Shown one piece after another: positions 24,715 through 36,319 of a stretch of DNA of 64,000 nt. Made by a program: the position numbers and the translations under genes. This stretch comes from Ursus arctos (Eukaryota > Chordata > Mammalia > Carnivora > Ursidae). The stretch lies in contig NW_026622863.1 in assembly GCF_023065955.2 (NCBI RefSeq), forward strand, positions 44,312,177 to 44,376,176, read 5' to 3'. Numbering within the stretch: position 1 is the first letter of the stretch; each line of letters opens with the position of its first letter. The notes below the pieces were generated by a model. That model saw only the letters and a list, made by a program, of their open reading frames with translations. It did no database searches and was not told the origin of the DNA.

Positions 24715-26190
24715 TGACATAATAAAATATCATTCATAAACATTAGGAACAATCTGCATCATTGTTATTTGTAAATATAAATACTTAATATTTAATATCG
24801 AATGAAAACAGTTGTCGATATAAATATATAAGGCACCAAGTACAGTGCCTGGTACATGGAAAATGCTCCGTAAACAGGAGCTGTTAGGACTATTCCATGA
24901 TTCTGAGACCCTGGATCCTGGCCTGGCCCTGTCCCAAACCAGCCCTGGATCCTTCTCCCTCCTTTCGTCTTGTGAGCCCACGAAATCTAATCTCCAGCCG
25001 CTCACTTCCCAGCCGGCCTCCTTGACCTCAGGGACACAGAGCCCCCACCCTCCCAGCTCTGCCCGGCCCTGGACTCAGGGATGGACGCAGGTAAGTGTAG
25101 TGCGGCTGACAAGGGCATCAGACACTGTAGCCACATGGGACGGCAAGGAGACCCTGATAGGGAGAAGACCCAGGGACAGGAAGCCAGGACCCAGGCGGCC
25201 ACAGCACACAGCCAGCATCAGCGAGGACCCATGGAGACCCAGGGTGAGCGCACAGCATCCCCAATCCAGGGACACATACATGGGCAGGGGGGTAGGGACA
25301 CCCTGTGACACAGTCAACCTGATGATGGTCACTGAGCCTCACTCGTGAGTCCTAGAGAACAGCACACACTGAGTGTAGATACCTGCTTGGGACACACAGT
25401 CCAAGAGAAGCACCGTCCCAGACAATGCGCCCCCAACAGAAACACACCCACCACCACCAACAGGCCCCCAAGCCTCGACCACTCCCAGCCTGCACCCTGC
25501 AAAATCCCAAAAGCACAAAACCCCATACACAGATCTGTGGGGCCAGAGGGAGCACCCACAAGCCATCTTCGTCCAGAAGCAATTCCGTCACTGTGTATGA
25601 ACACAAAATGGGCAAATAGAAGAAAAATAAACATCTCCTTTTTTTCCCCCCATTTTTTTCTTCAAAAAATGGAAGGATGACCTGCCCTTGAGGAACCCAT
25701 GAGCCTTTGAAAAAGTCAGACGGTAAATCAATAATTCGACCACAATGTGAAAAGAGTTAAAACGGGGGCGCGGCAAAGGACTCTGGGAACACAGTGGGAA
25801 GAATAGCAGGGTTTCTTTAATATCCGCGGATACATTTTGATTCGTACAATAAGGAAAGAGTCTTCTCTTCAGATCGCACAACCTTAATTCCACCTTTCCC
25901 CCAAGACCATAAAAAAGGAGACTGGTATGCCCATGAAATTGCCGCTAGTAAAAAAAGAAAGTATTCGTCTCCATGAGGGCGGTACCTGAAGCTAAACACT
26001 ACAGGTGGCACAGAGTTTAAACAAAAATGCGGTCTGTTGCACAATTACAGGAAAATACTCTGGTCGGTCCTTAAGTTCACACTGGATCATGGGAACTCAC
26101 TACGCTTCTGCCTCCCTATGGCACTGAATGGGATTATTTCTATATAATCCTTAAGGGCTACTATGACCCTCCAAAGCAGCCGTAACTGTG
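24715..26190. other. Spacer, no gene recognised
   Basis: The 24.7-24.9 kb part is AT-rich with an L2/MIR-like 'AAGGCACCAAGTACAGTGCCTGGTACATGG'. The 25.1-25.7 kb part has CA-rich 'CACACA/CAGGGACA' sequence. No exon is supported. Confidence 0.35.
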
Positions 26191-26199
26191 TTTGGAAAC

Positions 26200-26272
26200 A
26201 GTGCTTCTAGAAGTGTGGTCTCTAGACCAGTGGCATCAGCGTTCCCTGGGGACTTGTTAGACATGCAAATTC
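26200..26272 (+). mobile_element. MER5A copy, left part (continues 26460-26585)
   Basis: 'GTGGTCTCTAGACCAGTGGCATCAGC' and 'GGACTTGTTAGACATGCAAATTC' are followed by a SINE. The element resumes with the terminal 'TAGAGTTTGAGAACCACTG' near 26,565-26,583. Confidence 0.8.
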
Positions 26273-26398
26273 TGGGCGCCTGGGTGGCTCAGTCGGTTAA
26301 GCATCTGCCTTCGGCTCAGGTCATGATCCCAGGGTCCTGCATTGGGCTCCCTGCTCACCAGGGAGTCTCCTTCTCCCGCTGCTCCTCTCTCTGCTTGT

Positions 26399-26437
<39 letters not shown>

Positions 26438-26460
26438 CAAATTAAAATTTTTAAAAAAAG
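26273..26460 (+). mobile_element. CAN-SINE inserted in MER5A
   Basis: Flanked by the duplication ATGCAAATTCT on both sides. Its middle expands into a (CT)n run at 26,400-26,431. Confidence 0.92.
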
Positions 26461-26584
26461 GAAATGCAAATTCTCAGCTTCACCCAAGTGGTTTGAATTA
26501 GAAACTCAAGAGGGTAGGCTCAACAATCTGAATTTTAAATGCCCTCCTGGGGATTCAATGCCTGCTAGAGTTTGAGAACCACTG

Positions 26585-26955
26585 GGTTAAGGCATTGGTC
26601 TTCTCAGGTTTCCTATGTCCCTGATAGTTTATTGCCACCTAGAATTTTCTGTATTGACACCTCAACTTGCTCAGCTCCTGTAAAATGTGTTTCATATAAT
26701 TTTCCTGATTAAAACATTCCATTAGCAATAGAAAAAGGGACATGTCTTGGGAGACCCAGGTGGAGCCTCGTGAGAAGGTGACTGGAACCCAAATGCCTCC
26801 AATGAACTTGAATCCTCTCCAACACAGACAAAACGTCAGTCATCATCTAACTTCAGGACGTGACTGAAGACCGTTTACTCAAATACACCTGCCCAAGTGA
26901 GGCGCCTCGTTTCCAGGTCTCCCCGGTCCCATGGCCCCCTAGTGGTCTAGGCCAG
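26585..26955. other. Spacer, no gene recognised
   Basis: AT-balanced sequence without a recognisable gene or repeat. Confidence 0.35.
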
Positions 26956-27021
26956 GGCTACTCCACCTTCAAGGTGCCGCAAATTCCTTGGGGCGGGGAG
27001 GGTCTTGTTAAGATACAGATG

Positions 27022-27226
27022 CCGGGGCCGCCTGGGTGGCACAGCGGTTAAGCGTCTGCCTTCGGCTCAGGGCGTGATCCTGGTGTTGTGGAATCGAGCC
27101 CCACATCAGGCTCCTCCGCTAGGAGCCTGCTTCTTCCTCTCCCACTTCCCCTGCTTGTGTTCCCTCTCTCGCTGGCTGTCTCTATCTCTGTCAAATAAAT
27201 AAATAAAATCTTAAAAAAAAAAAAAA
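27022..27226 (+). mobile_element. CAN-SINE, young subtype, inserted in an old MER5-like repeat
   Basis: Head CGCCTGGGTGGCACAGCGG and a 17-nt A tail. The duplication AGATACAGATGCCG flanks it (ending about 27,021 and starting about 27,229). Confidence 0.92.
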
Positions 27227-27469
27227 AAAGATACAGATGCCGATTCAACAGGTCTGGGTTGAGGATCTAGGCTCTCCATTTCCGGCGAGCTCCCAGGTGC
27301 TGCCAGGCTGCCGGGGGCCACTGAGTAAGTGGCTAAGTGGCTCTCCCAGCTGAGACGGATATAGCAGGGATACAGCTGCAAATCAGACACCTGGCACCGG
27401 AGGGCGTGGCAGGAATTCCGAGTTGGGCAAGGCCAGGGAGACGCCGGGGAGCGGTTGCAATGCAAAGAG

Positions 27470-27750
27470 AAAACTCCAGCGAACTTTCAGAAGGAGGCCT
27501 GTGGAGGAAGTGAAGTCTGAAACTCCTCGGGGCAGGAACAGCTTTGGCCCAAGAGTCCCTGAGAGCGCAGGTGCGGTCGTGGGTGCGGTCGAGGGTGCGG
27601 GTGCGGGTGCAGGTGCGAGTGCCCATGCGCGGTGAAACCCTCGGGGGAGCCCGAAGCCGGGCGGGGCTTCGCCCGCCGCCCGCGGGGTTAGGGGAGGCTG
27701 GGAGCCCTCGCGAGGTGGCGCCAGAGCACGGAGATTCCCCGGACGGGCTG
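27470..27750. other. GC-rich segment, no gene recognised
   Basis: It contains a short GTGCGGGTGCGG repeat (27,570-27,615) and frequent CG. I see no exon structure. Confidence 0.4.
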
Positions 27751-27754
27751 GGAG

Positions 27755-27885
27755 TGCTGGAGCCCAGGTTCAAATCCCGACTCTGCCATCTACGTGCCCC
27801 GCGAACTTGGGCACGTTGGACAACCCCTGTTAGCTTCAGCTTCCTCGTGTGTGAAGTGAGGATAATACACAAAAGTTAGTTATAG
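27755..27885 (+). mobile_element. MIR SINE fragment
   Basis: 'GAGCCCAGGTTCAAATCCCGACTCTGCCATCTACGTG' with downstream 'GAGGATAATACAC' is sense MIR. Confidence 0.75.
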
Positions 27886-27889
27886 CTAC

Positions 27890-28435
27890 GTTTCCCTTTT
27901 TATTGCTTATGTTAGGCATTGGTACGTTCTTTTTTTTTTCTTGATCAGTTTTAAGATATAATTGCAACCGTTTTATTAGTCTTTCTTTTCAAGTTACCGA
28001 CGATAACCAAGGTTTAGCTGTGTAGATTCCTCTCTATTGCATATGTAGTTTTTTCTTTAATTTAATCTTCATTAATATGAACAGCATTCGTTTCTATTGT
28101 GAATTTGGATTCTTTTCTTTCTTTCATTCTACTTTCTTTGGATTTTTTTGTATGTGTGCCATTCTTGTTCTGGCGTTTGAGACGGATGTTTAGGTTGCTT
28201 ATATTCAGGCTTTCTTCTTTTCCCACGTTTGTACTCAAGGCTTTCCGCTTCCTTTGTAGGAGTGTTTTTGGCTTACCTAAGATAATAAGTGTAGCATTGC
28301 TGAGATTGCGTTAGGCACACGGAAGGTGCTCGGTATGTTAACTGTTAGTGTTGGTGTTGGTTTTTATTATTATTATTAATCAGATGACTTACAGACAGAG
28401 AAAGGTGCAGGGGAAGAAGCCTGAATCAATTATGC
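27890..28435 (-). mobile_element. Probable old L1 fragment, antisense
   Basis: T-rich sequence ('TTTCTTGATCAGTTTTAAGATATAATTG', 'CTTTCTTTCATTCTACTTTC') resembles antisense LINE-1 ORF2 but is too decayed to be sure. Confidence 0.35.
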
Positions 28436-28436
28436 A

Positions 28437-29135
28437 TTGGTTTTCTATTGCCCCCATAACAAATGATCTTAAACTTGGTGGTTTATAAACACAGATTTAT
28501 TATCTGACAGGTCCGGAGGTCAGGAATCCAAACTGGGTTTCTCTGGGCTGAAATCAAGGTGTCCGCCCGACTGCACTCCTCTGTGGAGGACAATCCATCT
28601 TCTTGCATTTTCTAGTTTCTAGAGGCTATTTGCATTCTTTGACTTGTGGTGCCTTCCTCCTTCAAAGCCAGCAACATAGCATCCTCAAATCTTTCTCTGA
28701 TTCGGACTCCCTCTTCTGCCCCCTCTCCCACTTTCAAGGATCTTTGTGATTACATTGGACTCACTCAGATAACCCAGGATAATTTCCTTATTTTAAAATC
28801 AGCTGGTTAGCAGTTTTTCTTTTTTCTTTTTCTTTTTTTGAAAGAGAGAGCACATGCAGAGTGGGGGTGGGGGCAAAGGGAGAGAGAATCTTCAACAGGC
28901 TCCATGCCCAGCACGGAGCCCGACGCGAGGCTCGATCTCATGACCCTGAGATCATGACCTGAGCCGAAATCAAGAGTCAGACACATAACCGACTGAGCCC
29001 CCCAGGTGCCCTGATTAGCAGCTTTTGTTCCATCTGCAGCCTTAACGCCCCTAGCCATGTAACATAACATATTCATGGGGACTGGAGATTAGGACATGGA
29101 CATCTTTGGGGGGCAATTATTCTGCCTAGCACAGA
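28437..29135 (-). mobile_element. Old LTR-like repeat, antisense, split by a CAN-SINE
   Basis: It reads 'TTTTCTATTGCCCCCATAACAAATG...', 'GGAGGTCAGGAATCC', 'AACCCAGGATAATTTCC' and, after the SINE, 'GGACATGGACATCTTTGGGGGGCAATTATTCTGCCTA'. This is the complement of the repeat type at 29.65 kb. Confidence 0.55.
28822..29012 (-). mobile_element. CAN-SINE inside an LTR-like repeat
   Basis: Reverse copy ending CCGACTGAGCCCCCCAGGTGCCC. Imperfect duplications AGCTGGTTAGCAGTTTTTCT / CTGATTAGCAGCTTTTG flank it. Confidence 0.88.
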
Positions 29136-29649
29136 TTAACATTGTTTTACTATAAACGAGGAGGATTCTCTTTTGTAGGAAAAGAGGCGACCATCCAAGG
29201 TGTCTGGGGCTCTAGTGTCAGGGCCCAACCTCCTTCCATACTCTTGCTCCATCATCAATATGTGGCTTCCTCTGTGTGGTCCAGGATGATTGCTTGAGCT
29301 CCATCCTTCACATCCACATCCCAGACAATGGAGGAGAATGGGAGGGAGGGGGAAGGAATGCCCCACCCAGAAGTACCACACGATACTGCTATGTCCTGCT
29401 GTCAGAACTCAGCCGCAGGTGGGCACGTGATGACACCGGAAGCTGTCTTGATCCAGGTTAGCCATTTATGGGATGACAGGTCAAGTTTCCTGTTACTAAA
29501 GAAAGAACGGATATTGAAGTATGGTTACAAAGCTTGGGTAAGAGGCAGGTCGAGGGATGACAGAGAGTCAGATAGGACACAGATCTGCAGGAGAGTTAAA
29601 AAGGGAGTCCAGCCTATCCACAACCTGGGTATGGTAGAGAGAAGACGGG

Positions 29650-30145
29650 CTGCAGTAGGCTGATTAATGGCGTCCAATGATATTCATGTACTAATCCTAG
29701 AAGCTGTGAATGTAACCTTATTTGGTACAAGGGATGTAGCAGATGTGATTGTGTTAAGGATCTTCAGGTGGGAGAGATTGTCCTGGATTATCTGGGTGGA
29801 CCCTAATCGGAAACACATGTCCTTGTAAGAGGGCGCCCGAGGAAGACTCGACTCCAGAGAAGAGGTGATGACCAGAGCAGAGATTGGGGTGATGTGCTTT
29901 GAAGATGAGGAAGGGGCCACAAGCCCAGGAATGCAAGCAGCCACCAGAAGTTGAAAAAGGCAAGGAAGTGAATTCTTCCCTGGAGCCTCCCTGAGGAATC
30001 AGCCCTGCTAACAACACCTTGATGTTAGCCTTTGAAATCTGACTTTCACCTTCTGGCCTCTAGAACTATAGGAGAGTACATCGTGTTGTTGCAAGCCACT
30101 GAGTTTGTGGTAATTAGTTACACCAGCCACAGGAAATGAGTATAG
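29650..30145 (+). mobile_element. Old LTR-like repeat (MaLR/MLT-type, family tentative), best copy
   Basis: Ordered landmarks: 'GAATGTAACCTTATTTGG', 'GCAGATGTGATTGTGTTAAGGATCTT', 'CCTGGATTATCTGGGTGGACCC', 'CCTTGTAAGAGG', 'GCCACAAGCCCAGGAATGCAAGC' and a terminal 'AAGCCACTGAGTTTGTGG'. Confidence 0.6.
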
Positions 30146-30229
30146 TGACTGTGCCCTAAACAGCTCATGTTCCCTAGAAGTAACTAGAGAGGAGATCCCC
30201 TGAGAAATTGGGTTTTGGCTAAAGTCTTC

Positions 30230-31140
30230 CTGGGAATCAAAGTGATTATGGATCCAGCACTTCCTCTTCTGGGTATTTGCCTGAAGAAAACAAAAACGCT
30301 AATTCAGAAAGAAATCTGCACCCTCTTGTTCATTGCAATGCTAGTGACAATAGCCAAGACATAGGAGCACCCTAAGTGTCCATCGATGGATGAATGGATA
30401 AGGAAATGTGGTATATACACACGATGGAATGTTATTTGGCCATAAAAAAGGGAAATCTTGCCATTTGCGACAACATAATTGGGCCTTGAGAGCATTGTGC
30501 TAAGAAATAAATCACAGCAAGACAAATACCATAGGATCTCCCTTATATGTGGATTATAGAAACAAACAAAACCAAATTCATAGAAACAGAGAACAGATCA
30601 GTGGTTGCCAGAGGCAAGGGTAGAACATGGGCAAAATGGGTAAAAAGGGTCAAAAGGTACTAACTTCTAGTTATAGAATAAATGTCATGGGATTGTAATT
30701 ACAGCATGATGACTACAGTTAATAATCTATATTACATATTTGAAAGTTACAGGGACGCCTGGGTGGCTCAGTTGGTTAAGTGTCTGCCTTCAGCTCAGGT
30801 CATGATCCCAGGGTCCTGGGATTGAGTCCCGAATCGGGCTCCCTGCTCAGTGGGGAGTCTGCTTCTCCCTCTGCCCCTCCCCCAGCTCATTCTCTCTCTC
30901 TCTCTCTCTCTCAAAAATTAATTAATTAATTAATTAATTAAAACCTTGAAAGTTGCTAAGACAGTAGATCTTAAAAATTCTCATCAAAAGAAAAAAAGTG
31001 TGTAGCCATGTATGGTGATGGATGTTAACTCGACTTATTTGGTGATCATTTCACAATATATACCAGTATTGAATCATTATGTTGTATACCTGAAACTAAT
31101 GTAATGTTATAGGTCAGTTGTACCTCACCTTTTAAAAAAA
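30230..31140 (+). mobile_element. L1 3' end, split by a CAN-SINE
   Basis: Sense LINE-1 end of ORF2 and 3'UTR: 'TTCCTCTTCTGGGTATTTGCC', 'GTCCATCGATGGATGAATGG', 'GGTTGCCAGAGGCAAGGG' and, past the SINE, 'TGTTGTATACCTGAAACTAATG'. It is 5'-truncated and has many stops. Confidence 0.85.
30751..30945 (+). mobile_element. CAN-SINE inside L1
   Basis: Flanked by TTGAAAGTTAC / TTGAAAGTTGC. The tail is an (AATT)n run at about 30,915-30,942. Confidence 0.92.
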
Positions 31141-31229
31141 GTGATTATGGGGAGCAGGGGGAGGGGGCTTCCAGAAGGCAAGGGCTGGATTAGATTGACT
31201 GGTGTTGATACACCCAAAAGTAGTAGTAG

Positions 31230-31395
31230 TAAAATTGAAAATAATGACAGCAGCAATAATAAAAGTGATACCAGTAATAGTGCCCACTTTTGGAGCCCTT
31301 ACTATGTGCTGGATTCTCTGCCAAAGACCTTACACACGTGTTCTCATTTACTCTTCATAGACACTCAGTGGGTTGGTGACAATAACCTGTAAGTT
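31230..31395 (+). mobile_element. MIR-like SINE fragment
   Basis: 'AATAGTGCCCACTTTTGGAGCCCTTACTATGTGCTGGATTCTCTGCC' and 'ACACGTGTTCTCATTTACTCTTCATAG' follow the MIR layout of the opposite strand sense. Confidence 0.55.
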
Positions 31396-31639
31396 AAGAC
31401 AGGCTGAGTTTTGCTGCAGTAACAAGTAGCCCTCAGTGGCCGACATCTGCAAAGGTTTATTTCCTTCCCACCCTGTGTGCTCATCACAGGTCAGTTTGGG
31501 GCTCTGCCTGTTATTGTCCTTACTCAGACAATACCTGGATCATTGCCAGTCTCTGGTCATAGGAAAAAGCAGGTGAAGAATGGGTCGGCCCAGAAATGAC
31601 ATGTCATACCACTCACATTTGGGGGCAGGGGAGGGGGGT

Positions 31640-32570
31640 AATTGGCTTAACTAAGTAGACAAAAACCATTGCCCTTGTGGAGATTAATTCCATTTGGGGA
31701 GACAGGTAATAAACAAAGTAAAATAAATGAGTTGACTGAATGCCGCATGGTGTACATGCTATGGAGAAAAGTGAATCAAGCAGAGAGCATGGAACAGGGT
31801 AGGAACAATTTTGAATGAGTGGCCAGGGAAGGCTTAGGAAGAAGCATTTGAGCAAAGACTTGAAGAGGGGAAGGAGGGAGCTATGGCAATGCTGGGGGGA
31901 GAGCATGCCAGGCAGAGGGAACTGCAAGAGCAAAAGACTATTTCAGAAATGGTAAGGAATTTGTGTGGCCAGAATGCAGAGAGGTGGGAAGAGGGGAAGA
32001 GATGGGATCAGAGAGGTCATGGAGGCAGGTCATGTAGGACCTTATATAACAACTTTGTCTTTTACTCTGATTGAAATGGAGCCAGGAGAGAGCAGGGCAG
32101 GGTCCCGACCTGACTCAGGTATTCACAGGGTCCCTCTGGCTGTGTATGGGCAACAGGCTGGGAGTTAGGGGCAAGAGTGGGGAGCCTAGGGAGGAGGCTG
32201 CTGCCATGGTCCGGGTGGGATAAGGTGGACAAGACCAGGGGAGGGGCAGGGGAGTGAGTGAGAAATGGTCAGATTTAGCATATACTTACAACTAGATTTA
32301 CTAACCAGATGTGGGAAATGACAGAAAAGAAAGGAGCCATGGATGATTCCAAGGTCTTTCACCTGGGGGTCTGGAAAGATGAGCTGCCGTTTAATGGGCT
32401 GAGGAAGATTACAGAAGTAAAAGTTTAGAGTGAGAAGAGCAGGAGTTACATTTTGGGTATGATAAGTTTGAGAAGTCCATTGAGCATCCAAATGAGGTTG
32501 TTCAGTAGTCACTTTGATGTATAAGCCTGGAGTTCAGGGGTGAGGTCTGAAGATCAAAGTTTGGGAGTTC
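31640..32570 (+). mobile_element. Long ancient interspersed repeat (unnamed)
   Basis: It carries 'GCCAGGGAAGGCTTAGGAAGAAGC', 'CATGCCAGGCAGAGGGAACTGCAAGAGC', 'TCATGTAGGACCTTATA' and 'AGTTTGAGAAGTCCATTGAGCATCC', a frequent old mammalian repeat pattern. It seems to continue at 34.07-34.98 kb after intervening insertions. I recognise the pattern but do not name the family. Confidence 0.45.
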
Positions 32571-32579
32571 TATCAGTCA

Positions 32580-32924
32580 GTTTGTGCTGTATAATAAGCA
32601 ACCACAAAAATCTCAAAAACACAATTACCACTTACTTATCCCAGCATCTGCAGACCAGCTGGAGATGGCTCTGCTCATCTCTGGGGTTGGCAGATTCAGG
32701 CTAGGTTCTGCTGGGTGGGTCTGCTTCAAGCTGTGGGTCTGGCTGGCTCAGGTTTGAGGCCAGGCTGAGGGACAGCAGCAAGCCAGGGGAGCTCTTATTG
32801 CCATCACCAAAGCTCAGGAGGGCAAGTGGAATCGCTTGTGAGTCTTATTAAGGCTTAGACTGAGAACTGACACATTGCCACTTCTAGAGATACATCATTG
32901 GCTTAACAATTCACACTGATTTTG
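32580..32924. other. Old interspersed-repeat-like sequence
   Basis: 'GTTTGTGCTGTATAATAAGCAACC' to 'TGGCTGGCTCAGGTTTGAGGCCAGGC' looks like a decayed LTR or LINE segment. No gene is seen. Confidence 0.3.
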
Positions 32925-33063
32925 GACCCATCTCAGGGTCCTGGAATCAGCTCCGCATTGGACTCCCCGCCTTGGCAGGGAGTCTGCTTGTCCCTCTCCC
33001 TCTGCAACCCCCCCCCCCACAGCTCATGCTCTCTATCTCAAGTAAATAAATGAAATCTTTTTT
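32925..33063 (+). mobile_element. CAN-SINE fragment, left arm of an inverted pair
   Basis: It lacks the tRNA head and starts in the TCTCAGGGTCCTGG part. It ends AAGTAAATAAATGAAATC directly against a reverse copy. Confidence 0.88.
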
Positions 33064-33285
33064 TAAATATTTCATTTATTTACTTGAGAGAGAGAATGAG
33101 AGAGAGCACAGTGTGGGGGGTGGAGTAGGGGCAGAGGGAGAGGGAGAAGCAGACTCCCCACTGAGCAGGACGCTCAATGCGGGGCTTGATCCTGAGGCTT
33201 GATCCCTGGGCTCCAGGATCATGACCTGAGCTGAAGGCAGACGCTTAACTGACTGAACCACCCAGGTGCCCCCAAAATGAAATCT
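33064..33285 (-). mobile_element. CAN-SINE, right arm of an inverted pair
   Basis: Starts TTTCATTTATTTACTTGAGAG, the exact mirror of the left arm's tail, and ends AACCACCCAGGTGCCCC. Confidence 0.92.
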
Positions 33286-34070
33286 TAAAAAAAAATAAAG
33301 AAAAACAACAACCATTACCTGTAAATCCTGAAAAAGTTAACAGGCATTCACTAAGAGCCAAAGGATAAAAGAAACCACCCTGCTCTGGCAGACAGTAGTG
33401 TTCAGAACCATGGAGAGCAACCAGTGGTGCTGCCTTCTCAGCACCGTAGACTAGCTCTTCTTAGAGCGGTTTCCACAAGCCAATCTCTTTCTATTGACTG
33501 TTCAGAAGATGGCAAGGGAACTTTTAGAATCAGAGTTTTTGTTGCTACTGGCTTATTAGGTGGTCCAGTGTGGATCTGAACTTGAGCTGTTTTCTGTGCC
33601 CAAGAACAAAGCTAATTTGTCCTTGTCCTTGAAACCAGAGTTGGAGATATGAATTTAGGATGTGTTAGACTCCCTTATCATTCAAATTATTTTCTTACAT
33701 TTTAAAATGAGGAATCCATTTATTGGGGGGAAATTATAAATCTCTGCCCTACTGACATGAGGCTTGGCTACATCACTTGTTTTGTCTAATGAAATGGAGG
33801 TAGAAGTGAAGTGGTGTGTATCATTTCAGAGCAATGCTCTAAGAGCAGGTGCACAGACCACCATACACTCTAATCTCTCTACTCTAAAACTAGCAATATC
33901 TCAGTTAGGGCCACACCTTTATCCTGGATTCCAGTGAAGAACTGAGACTCTGCCTATGATGATCATGTTGAATGAATGAGCAATAAATCTTTGCTGTTAT
34001 TAACCACTGAAATTTGAGGGTCATTTGTTACTATGGTATAACCCACTCTAATGCTGACTGATGCAAGAGT
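33286..34070. other. Spacer with possible LTR-like repeat
   Basis: The 33.74-34.06 kb part ('GGCTTGGCTACATCACTTG...AATGAGCAATAAATC') resembles an old LTR. No gene was recognised. Confidence 0.3.
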
Positions 34071-34985
34071 AATCAGCAAGAAAGTGGTTGGTGAATCCAC
34101 ATTATTTATGAATGTATATCATACATACAGGAATGTATGATATAACAACAGAGAGACTATAAAGAGGGAAGAGAGAAGAGGAACAGGACTCTGAGAAACT
34201 CCAGTATTTAAGAGGTGGGAAGAAGAAAGAGAAGCAGTAAATGTGACTGAAAAGAAACAGCCAGAAGTCGAAGGAAGACAGGAAAAGTGTAATATCACAA
34301 AAATCAAAGTGGGAGAGAGTTAAAAGAAGAAATTGGTGAAGAATGGGTACTACACTGCTGAGGGGCTATCTGGGGAGAGAACCGGAGAAGCAGTCTCAGG
34401 ATTTAGCTATGAAGAGATTGTTGGAGTTGGGTGGAGCTTTAGGGGCAGAAGCCAACTGTAGGGGGTATGGAGACTGGAATAGGTAAGGAAGTGGAGCCAA
34501 TGGAAAAGAAAGTTGGAGATATAGTTGGAAAGAAGAGTATAGACTAAGGAAGGGATCTTATAAAAGGCAAGCCTGATGATGGGCAGGTACTAGTGGACAG
34601 GAAATTTTGAAAAATAGAGGGTAAGAGAGTGGTACTTCATGGAGGAATTAAATAGGAGCGTCCAGGATCAGGCACTGGCCCCAATTAGGCAGAAAGACAG
34701 CTCATCCATGGTGACAAGACAGCAAGGGATGTGTGGGGGCAGGTAGGAGGGTGGTGTAGATGAGGAAGAATTTCTACCTGGCAGCTTCTAGAAGGTAGAG
34801 GGCAAAGCAGTCTGTTTAGAAAGAGAGAAGAAGTGATGGAGGAGTGGATATGCAAAAGCAGAGATTGGAAAGAGCTGGGGTGAAACTTTCAAGAAACAGA
34901 GATTTGAAGAAATAGTGATGTCACAGAGATAGGGGCAGCCAGAAGAGACTGGGTCCCTGGACTGTAGCCCCAGATTATTCATCTT
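34070..34985 (+). mobile_element. Ancient interspersed repeat, probable continuation of 31.64 kb
   Basis: Purine-rich text such as 'GGATCAGGCACTGGCCCCAATTAGGCAG', 'GCTCATCCATGGTGACAAGACAGCAAGGG' has the same repeat style. The assignment is tentative. Confidence 0.35.
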
Positions 34986-35224
34986 CCTGACCCTTCCACG
35001 CAGAGTGAATACAAGGACACTCTGAAGCTTTATAGCAATGACAGTCCCAGTGAATGATGGAGACAGAATAATTCCATGCAGCCAAAATTCTTCAGCTTTG
35101 AGGGAAACTCACTTTTCACTTCCATGTGTATCATTAAGGATGTTTCGACTGCAAGTAACAGAGAGTCCTAACTCAACTGGCTTAAATAGTGAGGTGAATT
35201 TGTTATCTCACACAAAAATACGTA

Positions 35225-35740
35225 ATGAATGTAGACACACAAATCTTTAACAAAATATTAGCACATAGAATTCAGCAAAAGATCAAAGAATTATACACTG
35301 TGATCCAAGGGGGTTCATCCAAGGACGCAAGACAGGTTCAGTATTTGAAAACTAATCAGTATAATCCACCAAAACAGGCTAAAGAAAAAAACCCATGGGA
35401 TCATATCAATCAATGAAGAAAAAGAATTGCCAAACTTCAACACCCATTCATGATTTTTTGAAACTCTTAGAAAAGTAGGAATGGAGAAGAACTTTCTCAA
35501 GTTGATAAAGAGCATGTACAAAAACCCCACAGCTAACATTATACTTAATGGTGAAAGACTGAAGTCTTTCCGCCTAGATGAGGGAAAAGGTGCCCTCTCT
35601 CACCATTCTCATTCAACATGGTACTGCGGTTCTGTCCAGTGCAATAAGGCAAGAAAAGGAAATAAGAGCATATAGAGTGGAAAAGAAGAAATAAAACCAT
35701 TTGCAGATGACACAATTGTCTGCATAGAACAATGTCCATG
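35225..35740 (+). mobile_element. L1 ORF2 fragment (reverse-transcriptase region)
   Basis: Sense blocks such as RIQQKIKELY and 'AACCCCACAGCTAACATTATACTTAATGGTGAAAGACTGAA' are diagnostic of LINE-1 ORF2. It has several stops and is truncated at both ends. Confidence 0.85.
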
Positions 35741-36300
35741 GTGGAACTTAAATGACATTTTGGCTACAACTCTGACATTTCTCCCCAGAGATTTCCACCC
35801 TGACCATAGTCACTCCAGGTTTGGAACCCTAGTGGGTTTAGGGGAATGAACCACAAACACAAATTTGACACATATCCTTAGAAATACTCAGATACAGACC
35901 TTAGGCTCATGATAAAGCCATTGTCACACTGATCTGACCCATGTCTTATTACTGGGTATCATGATTGCTTGTGATGTTGAAGTTGCTTGTGATAAAATCC
36001 TCCACTACTCGTAGCTGAAAGCATCCTTAGTGAGCCCATCATTCCTCATCCATTCTTTCATACTCTCTCTCCCCCTCCCCCTTCCTTTTCTCTCCACCCC
36101 CCAACACACACACACACTCAGGGGGCCACAGTCACTTGTGCAGTTGTGTAGTCCTTTACAGAGTCACCTATAAACAAGGTCAAGGTCAGACAAATTATTT
36201 TCACACATTTCAGGGAAAGCACAAGAATAAACATCTGTTGGGGGCTTCATAAGTAGGGATCTGGAGGCAATAATCTAGGGAAGATAGTTGGTGCTTAAAT
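35741..36300. other. Spacer, no gene recognised
   Basis: Contains a CA run at about 36,102-36,117. Possible diverged 3' flank of the IFNL pseudogene from about 36.2 kb. Nothing else is supported. Confidence 0.3.
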
Positions 36301-36319
36301 AATATCTAAGGGACCTGCT

